Source: Bacteroides uniformis
GTDB taxonomy: Bacteria > Bacteroidota > Bacteroidia > Bacteroidales > Bacteroidaceae
Reading direction: 5' to 3'
Assembly (NCBI RefSeq): GCF_025147485.1
Contig: NZ_CP102263.1
Coordinates: 3,547,501 to 3,611,500, forward strand
DNA: 64,000 bases
In this document: positions 25,066 to 33,571 of the stretch, in pieces
How positions within the stretch are numbered: the stretch's first letter is position 1
How the letters are laid out: every line of letters begins with the position of its first letter
Program-made: the position numbers and the translations under genes
The notes under the pieces: model-generated
Databases searched by the model: none
Seen by the model: only the letters and a program-made list of their open reading frames with translations
What the model was told of the DNA's origin: nothing

Positions 25066-25138
25066 AACCTCCTTTCCTAAAAGTAATTTAGGTAACAAAA
25101 GATATATAATTGACTATCAGCCAGTATGAAAAGTAGTG

Positions 25139-25228
25139 GCAACGGAATCACAAGGAAGAATGCTAATAGGTTCATTGATAACTTGTTAGCATTTTCTTTT
25201 TATACAATCTGCACAACATTTGCACAAC
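25139..25228 (+). promoter_or_regulatory. attL of prophage B: core plus arm sites
   Basis: The 19-bp core GCAACGGAATCACAAGGAA (25139-25157) recurs exactly and in the same orientation at 44104-44122. Just inside lie two direct TGCACAAC sites at 25210-25217 and 25221-25228; three more flank the core at the other end. A terminator-like hairpin (25159-25166/25186-25193, then TTCTTTTT) follows the core. Core plus arm-type repeats is the standard layout for a tyrosine-integrase attachment site. Confidence 0.8.
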
Positions 25229-25266
25229 TTGCGAATAGGGAAAGAAAAAGCCGGGAATAATTCCGG

Positions 25267-25464
25267 CTATATTGTTGTTTTAACCCCACCGCTGATTTTG
25301 GGAGTTGGGTCGTATTCTGCTTTTTGTCTTCGTTTCTCATCCTCGTCTTTAAGGTACTTGTTCCTTATCTCTTTGATGTCATTCGTCATTCCCCATACCT
25401 TGAAGAAGAGGATGATTTGCAGTACTCCGAATATTAGGAGTATGATGGTTAGAAAGTCAACCAT
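25267..25464 (-). CDS. Small membrane protein of lysogeny operon
   Basis: 65 aa: one N-terminal membrane helix (FLTIILLIFGVLQIILFFKV) then a charged tail. Last gene in the operon that begins with the CI-like repressor, 12 bp after the YbjQ-like gene. Unknown role; could be a membrane partner of the preceding proteins. Confidence 0.6.
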   Translation of the reverse strand: MVDFLTIILLIFGVLQIILFFKVWGMTNDIKEIRNKYLKDEDEKRRQKAEYDPTPKISGGVKTTI

Positions 25465-25476
25465 AATCAGTCTATT

Positions 25477-26442
25477 TTATAAATCATTAATAAATGTTTC
25501 TGCCGCATTTTTTTCTGATAGGGTAAATTTTTGATATTCATTAATTGCTTGCTCAATAAACCCTTTATTTTTTAATACCCTCAATTTATTAAGAAGCCTC
25601 TCAAAAGCATCTTTGTCTATCTGGTCTATTTTCTTATAAGTATCAACTACAAACTCAATAGCATCTGTATCGTTCAATCCGGTTTCATCCATGTAATATT
25701 TGCAAGCTTCAGGTATTCTGTTTAACCGAATAAACTTTGCGATTATACTTTCCATAGAATCGTCAGTATTATATGGAATATTATTGTAGTCTGATGCTTG
25801 TATTTGAAGATGTGTAGTTTCTTTTATGGTATCTTCAGAACATGGGCATCTGTTTTCTAATTCCTTCTTTGCTATGATTAGCTTTTCTTCAAGAACTTTC
25901 TTAGTATAAGCTTCTTGTTCTTCTTGCTCTCTTAACTTTTTTGCTTCGTATTCTTTAGTTTCTTTGACTACTGTAACCTCTGCCGAAATTGCGCTATTAT
26001 ACTTTTCTATAATCCTTGCTTTTTCATAATTGTATTCTTCTTCTGATAGAAATCCTTTTTTCCAATAGTCATGAATGTCACTGAGAGCTTTGTACATGAA
26101 GTATCTATCTTCAAAGTTATTTTCTATCATAACAGCAGTTCCAGATGCAGATACCATAAACATGGATTTTCCTCCACCGGAAACTTCGTCAAAGTCTATA
26201 TGTAATCCAACAATAGCATCAGCCTGAAAAGATTTGGCTTTTGCTTTTAATTCAGCCATTACTTCCTTGTATATGGTGTTTAGCTTGTTTTGATAGGTAT
26301 TAGAGCGTCCGCCAAAAACATCTGTTAGTGATGCTGCAAAATCAGAGAAAAAATTTGCTCCAATAACTATATTCGCATTTACTACACCTAAGTATCGTTT
26401 TATTGAATAATTTTCTATATTATTAGTAGTTGTGATTATCAT
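25477..26442 (-). CDS. YbjQ-domain protein with coiled-coil extension
   Basis: 321 aa. Residues 1-110 match the YbjQ/UPF0145 fold: YSIKRYLGVVNANIVIGANFF, FGGRSNTYQNKLNTIYKEVM, and ADAIVGLHIDFDEV. The middle is a charged coiled coil (about 140-200), and the end is helical with a CPC pair near residue 199. YbjQ proteins form pentamer rings of unknown function. This long form sits 4 bp downstream of a predicted nuclease within a phage lysogeny operon, so a defence role is possible but unproven. Confidence 0.7.
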   Translation of the reverse strand: MIITTTNNIENYSIKRYLGVVNANIVIGANFFSDFAASLTDVFGGRSNTYQNKLNTIYKEVMAELKAKAKSFQADAIVGLHIDFDEVSGGGKSMFMVSASGTAVMIENNFEDRYFMYKALSDIHDYWKKGFLSEEEYNYEKARIIEKYNSAISAEVTVVKETKEYEAKKLREQEEQEAYTKKVLEEKLIIAKKELENRCPCSEDTIKETTHLQIQASDYNNIPYNTDDSMESIIAKFIRLNRIPEACKYYMDETGLNDTDAIEFVVDTYKKIDQIDKDAFERLLNKLRVLKNKGFIEQAINEYQKFTLSEKNAAETFINDL

Positions 26443-26446
26443 AATC

Positions 26447-27925
26447 TTAGATATTTAGTTTGTTCTTTAATTCGTTGAACACATCGGGATTTTCAAGTTC
26501 TCCCCAGTAGTATTTCTTATAACTGTCTCGGTCGAAGTTATCTTTCTTCTCATATACAAGTAAATAGTCCTTGTCACATAAGACAATAGCAGAAGAACCT
26601 AATAGCCGAGCGTATGAACGTGCTTGCAAGAAGGCTGCTTCTATGTCTTGGTTGTTCTTCATGTGAAGTTTGGCTTCAATCAGAACTTTCGCTTTTTCTT
26701 CGTCCGGTTTGTTGTCATAGTGCAAGGCGTAATCCGGGAACACCCGATGTCCTCTCCCTGCTTGAATAGGTAACTGCCGGATGAAGTCTTTCTTTTCATA
26801 CCATCCCATAGAGTTTAATAACGGCTCTAATAACAGTTGCTCCACATCATGTTCATACTCTATAACTATTCCTTTAGGTAATGTCGGAACGTATAGTTTG
26901 GGCAGAACATCAGTGTCAAATCCTTTTGCCTTTATCATTCGCAGGAGTTCCGAATAATCCGCGCCACTCATTGACCATCCGCTTACCCCTTGAAAGTTCT
27001 TGCGAACAAGCGGATGATTGGAGAAGTATTTATCTTCTCGGAGTTCTTTCAGGCTGATATGTGGAATATCAATTTTATTCCCTATGTAGGTGTTTCCATA
27101 GTAATGAAAGAATGGGTCTATCACTCCATCTGTTTGAGCTATCCATACTCGGGTAATTGCACTAATTGGAGCGGTTTCGTAATGAATGAGAATATCGCCT
27201 TTCTTTGTTTCTGGATTCGCTTGCCAAAAAGTAGTTCTAAATAATTCATTTTTATCAATCAATCCACCGATACACCATGCTTGTGTTGGCTGTGGAACGT
27301 CTGCTTCTTTTTGGGGCATGAAGTTGGGTGCAAAGTCATATAGGAAAGCGCATAATTCTGCTGGAGAAAGCTCATTCTCTGCCCTAAATCGATAAAACAC
27401 TTCGCATAAACTCCAGTAGTACATACATCTCGCCTTATAGTTTGATTTCTTTGGGATAGACGGTAAATCTATCTCAAACATATCTGCTATCTTATGTAAA
27501 TCAAAGAAACGGTAAATAAATATATTAGGGAAGAAAAACTCTGGTGCAAAATAATATAATAAGAATGATGTCCATGTTATGCTATTCAACATCATTTCAT
27601 AGTCGTTGACTGGTATTAGTACTTCATCATTGTCTGTTAACCCACGAAAAAGAACATCTTCATACTTTTCTTTCGCTTCTTCCAGTGTATTAGGTCTTTC
27701 CTCATCTGGAAATTCGCAGATATTGTAACACCATAAGCTTTCACTGATGTTTGATATGGATAGTCTGGATTTGTCATCATTAAACCATAACTTCATTCTT
27801 GGATTGTATTTGAAAACCAAATCCATCATCGTATCATTGTTGGATGGTTCCTCAAACTCCTTAATAGCTTTTTGTCCGTCAGAAGATTGCTTATATAGGT
27901 TCCATGTGTATTGATTGAATTTCAT
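26447..27925 (-). CDS. EVE-like plus PD-(D/E)XK nuclease, predicted restriction enzyme
   Basis: 492 aa. Residues ~215-330 resemble an EVE/PUA-like modified-base reader (AWCIGGLIDKNELFRTTFW, KKGDILIHYETAPISAIT, ITRVWIAQTDGVIDPFF). Residues ~385-475 are a type I R-subunit-like nuclease: RVFPDYALHY (Asp), KVLIEAKL (Glu-x-Lys), AAFLQARSYARLLGSSAIVL (Gln motif). The combination predicts an enzyme that recognises modified or foreign DNA and cuts it. No helicase or methyltransferase is adjacent, so self-protection must rest on the reader domain. It is 38 bp downstream of the repressor and would be expressed in the lysogen. Confidence 0.75.
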   Translation of the reverse strand: MKFNQYTWNLYKQSSDGQKAIKEFEEPSNNDTMMDLVFKYNPRMKLWFNDDKSRLSISNISESLWCYNICEFPDEERPNTLEEAKEKYEDVLFRGLTDNDEVLIPVNDYEMMLNSITWTSFLLYYFAPEFFFPNIFIYRFFDLHKIADMFEIDLPSIPKKSNYKARCMYYWSLCEVFYRFRAENELSPAELCAFLYDFAPNFMPQKEADVPQPTQAWCIGGLIDKNELFRTTFWQANPETKKGDILIHYETAPISAITRVWIAQTDGVIDPFFHYYGNTYIGNKIDIPHISLKELREDKYFSNHPLVRKNFQGVSGWSMSGADYSELLRMIKAKGFDTDVLPKLYVPTLPKGIVIEYEHDVEQLLLEPLLNSMGWYEKKDFIRQLPIQAGRGHRVFPDYALHYDNKPDEEKAKVLIEAKLHMKNNQDIEAAFLQARSYARLLGSSAIVLCDKDYLLVYEKKDNFDRDSYKKYYWGELENPDVFNELKNKLNI

Positions 27926-27963
27926 AGTATTAGTTTTAATAGTTTGTATATTAAACTTTTAAA

Positions 27964-28665
27964 CTATCTTCTTCTTGGCCTTTGCAATTCTATCACATTG
28001 AAGATTTGCCTAACTTCTGCCAAATCAATAACTCTGTCAGGATACATATCGTTCAAAGAGTGTATTGTAATAGTATGATTTTCTACATTATGGTCTATTA
28101 TTCGTTTTACCAAAATTCCGTCTTCATGTACAATAACGAAATCCCATTTCCGGATATGCAATTTAGACTCTGCCCACAGATATGGAGCTATTTCTCTACA
28201 AAGAAGTCTGTCTCCTTCAAGGTAACTCTCTTCAGTTCCATCATTCATACTGTCACCTCTTACTTCAAATGCTACATAGTTTCCTTTAGCTTCATGGTCT
28301 ATTATAAAAGGTATAGTAGGTAGTGTAGCTATATATGCAGCATCTTGAAATCCGCATAAATAACCTGCTTGTGCGTATTGATTTACTAATGGTACGTTTA
28401 TAATATAGTTTTGGTTTAATGGTATGGCTTCTAGAATTTCTATATTTTCTTTAGATATATTGGAAATAGGCTCTCCTTTTTCATAAAGAATCCAGTCCAT
28501 ATTCCAATGCGGGAAGCTTTTTTTTATCTTTTCTATCGTTGGCTTTCTGAAACTTTCACCTACATTATTTAAGTACCCATTTCCTAATCCAGAGATGGTA
28601 TAAAATTGATTTGGATTAAGTCCTTCTTTTTCAATTAGATAGAACATTCTTTCTTTTAAAGTCAT
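27964..28665 (-). CDS. CI-like repressor with S24 peptidase domain
   Basis: 233 aa. An N-terminal DNA-binding region (residues 1-60; SGLGNGYLNNVGESFRKPTI) precedes a LexA/CI-type self-cleaving domain with the Ser in EVRGDSMNDG and the Lys in GILVKRIID. It should hold the lytic promoters off and be inactivated by RecA-dependent self-cleavage. First gene of a four-gene leftward operon whose other members are cargo. Confidence 0.85.
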   Translation of the reverse strand: MTLKERMFYLIEKEGLNPNQFYTISGLGNGYLNNVGESFRKPTIEKIKKSFPHWNMDWILYEKGEPISNISKENIEILEAIPLNQNYIINVPLVNQYAQAGYLCGFQDAAYIATLPTIPFIIDHEAKGNYVAFEVRGDSMNDGTEESYLEGDRLLCREIAPYLWAESKLHIRKWDFVIVHEDGILVKRIIDHNVENHTITIHSLNDMYPDRVIDLAEVRQIFNVIELQRPRRR

Positions 28666-28800
28666 ATAGATATTCTAGGTTTGATTATAGAAAATCTAGC
28701 ATATTTACAATAATTAACTAGAAATTCTATGCTAGATATAGAACTTCTAGTATATTTGCATCATCATTCAATCACGTAGCAAAGATAAACTAAATGATTG
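28666..28800. promoter_or_regulatory. Repressor control region of prophage B
   Basis: CTAG lies in five places between 28670 and 28750, within variants of ATCTAGCATA, including the inverted pair ATCTAGCATA (28694-28703) / TATGCTAGAT (28729-28738). A rightward -7 box TATATTTG (28751-28758) and a leftward one TATCTTTG (28780-28787) face each other. A rightward reading frame starts at 28794 (MIDDTN) but is cut after 18 bases by the IS21 copy, so the first lytic gene is lost. Confidence 0.65.
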
Positions 28801-28922
28801 ATGATACAAATTGGAAAATCCAGTGTAAGCTGCCCCCTAAAACCAAGCGATTCTGCCCCCTTAAAACATTCAACAATGCCCCCTTAAAAAGTCTTGACCG
28901 ATGGGGTTATTATTATTTTAGT

Positions 28923-29705
28923 TTATTTCCCTCTGTATGCAGCCATTTTACGGACACTTTCTCCTGTCAGCTCAATCCGGTGCGCCGTATGTATAATACG
29001 ATCCATAATGGCATCTGCTACTGTAGGGTCTCCGATTGCATCATACCAATTGTCCGTTGGCAGTTGCGAGGTGATGATGATGGACTTGCGCCCATGTCGG
29101 TCCTCTATTATATCGAGCAGGATGGGTCGTTCCTTGGCATCAAGGTTCACAAGGAAGAGGTCATCCAATATGAGCAGCGTGCTCCGTTCGATTCTCTTGA
29201 GTTCCGATTCCAGTGTGCCTTTTACTTTTGCCACCTTAAGCGTACCCATAAGTTTCGGAGCATTCGCATAATATGTCCGTATGCCCTTCTTGCAGGCTTC
29301 ATACCCCATTGCTGTGGCAAGGAAGCTCTTCCCGGTACCGGATGACCCTGTGATGAAGAGGTTCTGTCCCTTGCGGATGAACTCCAGCGATGCAAGCCGC
29401 TCCATCTGATTGCGGTCAAGGCCACGCGGGATTGCATAGTCTATCTGCTCGAGGCAGGCCTTGTAGCGGAACGCCGCCCCGCGTATAAGGCGTTGGATGG
29501 CTGCATTGGCACGGTAGTCCCATTCCCTGGCAAGTAACATGTGCAGGAAAGAGTCGATTGTCATTGTTTCTGCCATAGTGGAGGTTAGGCTTTCAGTGAA
29601 GGCGGCGGCCATGCCGTGCAGCTTCATACGGTTCATCAGTTCGATTGTCAACGTGTTGCGGTCTTTTTCGACAGCTATCGGTGCGGTAAGATTATTTGTT
29701 TCCAT
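28923..29705 (-). CDS. istB: IstB helper ATPase, copy 1
   Basis: 260 aa, DnaC/DnaA-like AAA+ protein: Walker A TGSSGTGKSFLAT and Walker B TLLILDDLF. It activates the IstA transposase and influences target choice. The start overlaps the end of istA by 14 bp, as is usual in this family. Confidence 0.92.
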   Translation of the reverse strand: METNNLTAPIAVEKDRNTLTIELMNRMKLHGMAAAFTESLTSTMAETMTIDSFLHMLLAREWDYRANAAIQRLIRGAAFRYKACLEQIDYAIPRGLDRNQMERLASLEFIRKGQNLFITGSSGTGKSFLATAMGYEACKKGIRTYYANAPKLMGTLKVAKVKGTLESELKRIERSTLLILDDLFLVNLDAKERPILLDIIEDRHGRKSIIITSQLPTDNWYDAIGDPTVADAIMDRIIHTAHRIELTGESVRKMAAYRGK

Positions 29706-31272
29706 TGTTGTCTCTATTTAAATGTTTTAATTGTGCGAAGTAGGCTGCTCCGCGGATGTTTTTGTGGATAGATGTTACGGGGACCTCATCGTCAATGTCG
29801 TCTTTTGACAGGAAGTCTGCATCATCCCCGCGTTCAAGGATCCGCCTTATCTCCTGATATCCGTATAGGCGCAGTTGCGTGGCGCATGCGCTTGCCGCCA
29901 CCAACCGTTCCAGCCCGAAGGTCTTCTCCAACGCCATGATGCCTCTGCATGAACGGAACGCCGCGGGAGGATACTTCTTGAGTTCCGCCACCTTGCGCAG
30001 ATACAGCAGCAGGACGTTATCTGTCTGGCCGGCCCGTTCGTAAATCTGTTCCAGATCCTTTTCATAACTTCCATGACGTCCGGGCAGTCCGTGGGCATCC
30101 TTGGTCGTATAGGAGTATGGCGTGTCATCGCGCTGGTGTGTGGTCACCAGACGCAGGCCATGATATATTTCCAGCGTGTCCGCATCATAGACAATCTCGA
30201 CACGTTTGCCTATATACTCTTTCGGTACGCTGTAATGGTGAAGCCTGAAGGTGACATAGCCGTTACGCATTACTGTTGCGGAGCGTCGCTCTTTCATCTG
30301 ATGGCGTATGGCGGGAAGCGGGCGGAGGCAGTCGGACTCAATCTGCTCGAACTGTTCCCGTCTGGACTGGGGACGCCCGCTCATCCTGCGTCCGTTGAAG
30401 GCCGAGAGCGATTCGGATATGGCCGCATTCAGAGACTCCAGCGAGTGGAATACAAGACCCTCGATGTCAGCGTAGACGGATCGGTAAAGTAGCTTCACGG
30501 CATTCTCCACCAAGGCCTTGTCCTTTGGATGACGTACCCGTGTGGGGTATACGGTACATCCGTAGTGTTCGGCAAATGCCGCAAACTCCTCGTTGATTAC
30601 CGGCTCGTTACGGTCGCTGCGGGTTACCGCCGATTTGAGGTTGTCTGGTACGATCGCCATCGGAACCCCGCCGTAAAAATGAAGCGCGTTCTCACACGCC
30701 TTAATCAAGTCCTGTCTTGACTGGGACCAGACCGCCTCACAATAGGTATAGTGGCTGCACGGAAGTATGGCCACGAACACTTCAACGCTGCGACATTCAC
30801 CGCTTTCACTGTCAACGACTTCCAGTTTGTCACCGGCGAAGTCGATATACATCTGGTCTCCGGCATAATGCTCGACATGGCCTACGACATGTGTCACCAT
30901 ACGGTAACGCATGAGATAGTTGCCGAAACTGGCATGTCTGTATCCGTCAGGATGGGTCTCGCGGTACTCTTCGTACAGGGTTTTCACTGTTACGCCTCGG
31001 CGGCTAAGCCGGGCAGCATACTCAGGAAGGAGTGCCTCAAGCTCAAGCTGGCGTTGTGACGGTTCCCTGTTACGGCCAACACCTTCAGAGAACATTTCCT
31101 GGATGCGAGCGGAAGGCATGGCGGCCAACTCCTTTATCGGTATACCACACTCTTGAAACAGGCGCACATATCTGCGCACCGTGTTGCGGGAAAGCTCAAA
31201 GCTCCTGCTTATCTGCTTTATCCCCATCCCCAATGCGTAACATTGGAGGATGTTTGCTATCTTTGTTGTCAT
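29692..31272 (-). CDS. istA: IstA transposase, copy 1 (intact)
   Basis: 526 aa. An N-terminal HTH (GMGIKQISRSFELSRNTVRR) and a DDE integrase-type catalytic core: Asp in YIDFAGDKLEV, Asp in IVPDNLKSAV, Glu in DKALVENAVKLL. Catalyses transposition of the element. Intact, so it could mobilise both copies. Confidence 0.92.
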   Translation of the reverse strand: MTTKIANILQCYALGMGIKQISRSFELSRNTVRRYVRLFQECGIPIKELAAMPSARIQEMFSEGVGRNREPSQRQLELEALLPEYAARLSRRGVTVKTLYEEYRETHPDGYRHASFGNYLMRYRMVTHVVGHVEHYAGDQMYIDFAGDKLEVVDSESGECRSVEVFVAILPCSHYTYCEAVWSQSRQDLIKACENALHFYGGVPMAIVPDNLKSAVTRSDRNEPVINEEFAAFAEHYGCTVYPTRVRHPKDKALVENAVKLLYRSVYADIEGLVFHSLESLNAAISESLSAFNGRRMSGRPQSRREQFEQIESDCLRPLPAIRHQMKERRSATVMRNGYVTFRLHHYSVPKEYIGKRVEIVYDADTLEIYHGLRLVTTHQRDDTPYSYTTKDAHGLPGRHGSYEKDLEQIYERAGQTDNVLLLYLRKVAELKKYPPAAFRSCRGIMALEKTFGLERLVAASACATQLRLYGYQEIRRILERGDDADFLSKDDIDDEVPVTSIHKNIRGAAYFAQLKHLNRDNNGNK

Positions 31273-31446
31273 AGTAGAAATGATTTTATCCCACCGGTCA
31301 AGACGGGAATCAAATCTACGAAAAATCCCCTGCCGGGCATTGCCAAGCAGGGGTATTTTTATATTGGAATCAAGGGGGTAGGATTATTTTAGCACAAGGG
31401 GGCAGAATCGCTTGGTTTTAGGGGGCAGCTTACACTGGATTTTCCA

Positions 31447-32057
31447 ACTATCATTTTTTCCCGTTACTGAAGCTAATTGGAGATGTAGAGGGTTTCATGG
31501 GTAAGGTTAAGGACAGAATGGTCAAACTTACGGGTGAAGGTGCGGATGCTCAATATCTGACGTGGAATCAGGTGCCAGATACCGTAAAATTTGAAGCAGA
31601 AACACTCACTAATATGGCTTATGATATGTCAAACACTCCAAGAATATCCTTTGAGACGTTGAAGGGGGTAGGCAAAGCATCAGGAACCGCTTTCCGCTTT
31701 ATGTTCATGGGTGCACATATGGCGGTAGAAAATCACGGTGAGGTTATCGGTGAGTTCTTGCAGCGGAGAGTAAATTTCATTGTTTCCGCTTTAGGCTCTA
31801 TCAATCCAACCGAGTTTAGCAAGGCATCGCAGACCATTGACATAGAAACAGAACTGGTTCCATATATGATTGATGATTTGAATGACAAAGTGACTACTGC
31901 CGTTTCCGCTGTCAGTGGTGGCATTTGGTCCACACGTGAGGGGATTATGTTTGCCGGGAATGCTGATAGGGTAGAAGAGGAGCTTGTAGAAATCAAGGAG
32001 GAGCAAGCGGCAAAGAATGAGCAAATCGGAAATAAGGGACAGAAAAATGCCTCTTAG
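31447..32057 (+). pseudogene. Portal protein C-terminal fragment, prophage B
   Basis: The frame is open from the IS boundary (FFPLLKLIGDVEGFMGKV) to the stop at 32057, about 202 aa, and lacks its N-terminal half. Segments such as NMAYDMSNTPRISFETLKGV, GTAFRFMFMGAHMAVE and YMIDDLNDKVTTAVSAVSGG match SPP1-type portal proteins. The first 15-20 codons have no start, so the gene is dead. It differs completely from the portal-like protein of prophage A. Confidence 0.8.
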
Positions 32058-32157
32058 TCAGAAAAATTATGGGGATTATAATTTTAGTACAAGAAAAATA
32101 GAATATTTTGCGGCAACATCAAAGAATTGCCGCTAATTTTTTGCTTGAATAGTTGTA

Positions 32158-32192
32158 GGTAATTAAATAATTACCTATATTTGTAGGGTAAT
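32158..32192 (+). promoter_or_regulatory. Promoter with GGTAAT dyad, DUF4160 operon copy B
   Basis: A near-perfect palindrome GGTAATTAAATAATTACC (32158-32175; 8-bp arms) abuts the -7 box TATATTTG (32176-32183). A further half site GGTAAT follows at 32187, 29 bp from the first, close to the 30-bp step in copy A. The DUF4160 start is at 32207. The position would let the HTH partner block the promoter. Confidence 0.75.
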
Positions 32193-32206
32193 CAATAGAG
32201 AAAGGT

Positions 32207-32446
32207 ATGCCAACGATATTTATTTTATTTGGTTTTCGTTTTATGTTTTACGCTAATGACCATGAGCCTATACATGTTCATGTAATCAAAGGGGATGTAA
32301 GTGCTAAATTCACTTTATTTCCAGTTACATTAATCAAAAATAATGGCTTGAAGTCATCTGAACTGAAACTTGTAGAATCAGTTATAGAAGAAAATCAAGA
32401 AGTAATAGCAGAGCATTGGAATAAATTTTTTAATAAATCAAAATAA
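32207..32446 (+). CDS. DUF4160 protein, putative toxin partner (copy B)
   Basis: 79 aa, MPTIFILFGFRF at the start, DHEPIHVHV signature, and the same VESVIEENQEVIAEHW C-terminal helix as the copy at 7136-7372. It carries the same gene order and promoter layout. It lies between the portal fragment and a head gene and has escaped the IS-driven loss. Confidence 0.8.
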   Translation: MPTIFILFGFRFMFYANDHEPIHVHVIKGDVSAKFTLFPVTLIKNNGLKSSELKLVESVIEENQEVIAEHWNKFFNKSK

Positions 32447-32452
32447 GTGGTT

Positions 32453-32866
32453 ATGGAAAATATCATAGTTGAAAAGGTATGGTTGACTGATACGGAGGTA
32501 TGGATACGTACCACTGACGGGAAGGAGGCATGTGAGAAGTTTTCAGATTTCCAAAGGCTGAAATGGGCTACTCCTGCGCAGCGCGCAAATTTCACAACGA
32601 GCCATGACGGAATACATTGGAGAGAGCTTGATGAAGATTTGAGTTTTGAGGGATTCTTTCGGGAAAGGAAATCCAATCCTCTTTATGATTTATTTATAGC
32701 TCATCCTGAATTGAATGCTGCTGCCATAGCACGACGTTTAGGTATTTCTCAGAGTTTGTTTGCTCAATATGTAAGTGGAACAAAGAAGCCGTCTAAGAAA
32801 CGTTTTGAAGATATTATAGAAACAATACGTTCAGTAGGGCGTGAATTAATGGCTGTACCGGCATAA
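32453..32866 (+). CDS. DUF2442 plus HTH protein, antitoxin-like (copy B)
   Basis: 137 aa from the ATG at 32453; a GTG at 32447 is an alternative. DUF2442-type N-terminus (EKVWLTDTEVWIRTTDGKEA) and XRE-like C-terminus (NAAAIARRLGISQSLFAQYV, SGTKKPSKKR). Begins 6 bp after its DUF4160 partner. Confidence 0.8.
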   Translation: MENIIVEKVWLTDTEVWIRTTDGKEACEKFSDFQRLKWATPAQRANFTTSHDGIHWRELDEDLSFEGFFRERKSNPLYDLFIAHPELNAAAIARRLGISQSLFAQYVSGTKKPSKKRFEDIIETIRSVGRELMAVPA

Positions 32867-32884
32867 GTTACAATACTTTATTTA

Positions 32885-32910
32885 GGCGTGATTCCATTCG
32901 GTTTCACGCC
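32885..32910 (+). terminator. Terminator of DUF4160/DUF2442 copy B
   Basis: 7-bp stem GGCGTGA/TCACGCC with a 12-nt loop, followed by six T. An inverted repeat ACGACAAT/ATTGTCGT (32927-32934/32941-32948) lies just beyond, possibly an operator for the next gene. Confidence 0.8.
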
Positions 32911-33030
32911 TTTTTTATACCATTTTACGACAATCGTTTTATTGTCGTGTATCACCTATCTGATAATTTTTCACCTTCTTTATAAATAACGAAATTTACC
33001 GTAGAAATTTATAAATCAAATTCATACGGT

Positions 33031-33397
33031 ATGACAATCTTAGAACAAATCTTGGCAGGGCTGCAACAGAAATTCGCTGGGGTGGACACTGCTATCTTAA
33101 CCCGAATTGCCACTAAGAAGGCAGAGGGTGTAACGGACGAGACAAAGGTAAACTCCATTATTGAGGGTATCAGCTTTTCGGACGTGCTTAATTCCTATGG
33201 TGATTTCCGTGCCGGGGATGCTTCCAAGACCGCAGTTTCCAACTACGAGAAGAAACATAACCTTAAAGACGGTAAGTCAATTGAGAATCCTAATCCCAAT
33301 CCTAACCCTAATCCGAAGCTGGAAGATAAGACGGACGACATGGCGGCTATTATTGCTAACGCAGTGAGTGCAGCCGTTAAACCTCTTTCTGATAAGC
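33031..33397 (+). pseudogene. Head-region gene truncated by IS21 copy 2
   Basis: The first 122 aa are present (MTILEQILAGLQQKFAGVDT), ending at the IS boundary. It has a helical start, a low-complexity linker of Asn-Pro repeats (about residues 88-98), and a helical segment typical of phage scaffold or capsid-associated proteins. It follows the portal and the TA pair, consistent with a head gene. The rest is lost. Confidence 0.6.
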
Positions 33398-33571
33398 TGG
33401 AAAATCCAGTGTAAGCTGCCCCCTAAAACCAAGCGATTCTGCCCCCTTGTGCTAAAATAATCCTACCCCCTTGATTCCAATATAAAAATACCCCTGCTTG
33501 GCAATGCCCGGCAGGGGATTTTTCGTAGATTTGATTCCCGTCTTGACCGGTGGGATAAAATCATTTCTACT

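Larger units (their letters stand above)
28812..31446 (-). mobile_element. IS21-family insertion sequence, copy 1
   Basis: 2,635 bp with 51-bp perfect terminal inverted repeats that begin TGGAAAATCCAGTG and contain repeated TGCCCCCT blocks, typical of IS21 ends. All four ends in the window share this boundary. No target duplication: ACAAAT outside the left end and ACTATC outside the right end do not match, so one or both flanks have been rearranged. Carries intact istA and istB on the minus strand. Confidence 0.9.

Noticed and set aside
1..25138. Mu-type transposable phage
   Set aside because: No DDE transposase/MuB pair is present; the IstA/IstB genes belong to IS copies in the other prophage, and the primase-helicase indicates normal replication.
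25139..25157. tRNA 3' end as attachment target
   Set aside because: No cloverleaf, T-loop or CCA is found around either core copy; only a terminator hairpin follows.
33281..33325. Short-repeat array that might be CRISPR-like
   Set aside because: The repeats encode an Asn-Pro linker inside the truncated head gene; there are no spacers. No CRISPR array was found in the window.
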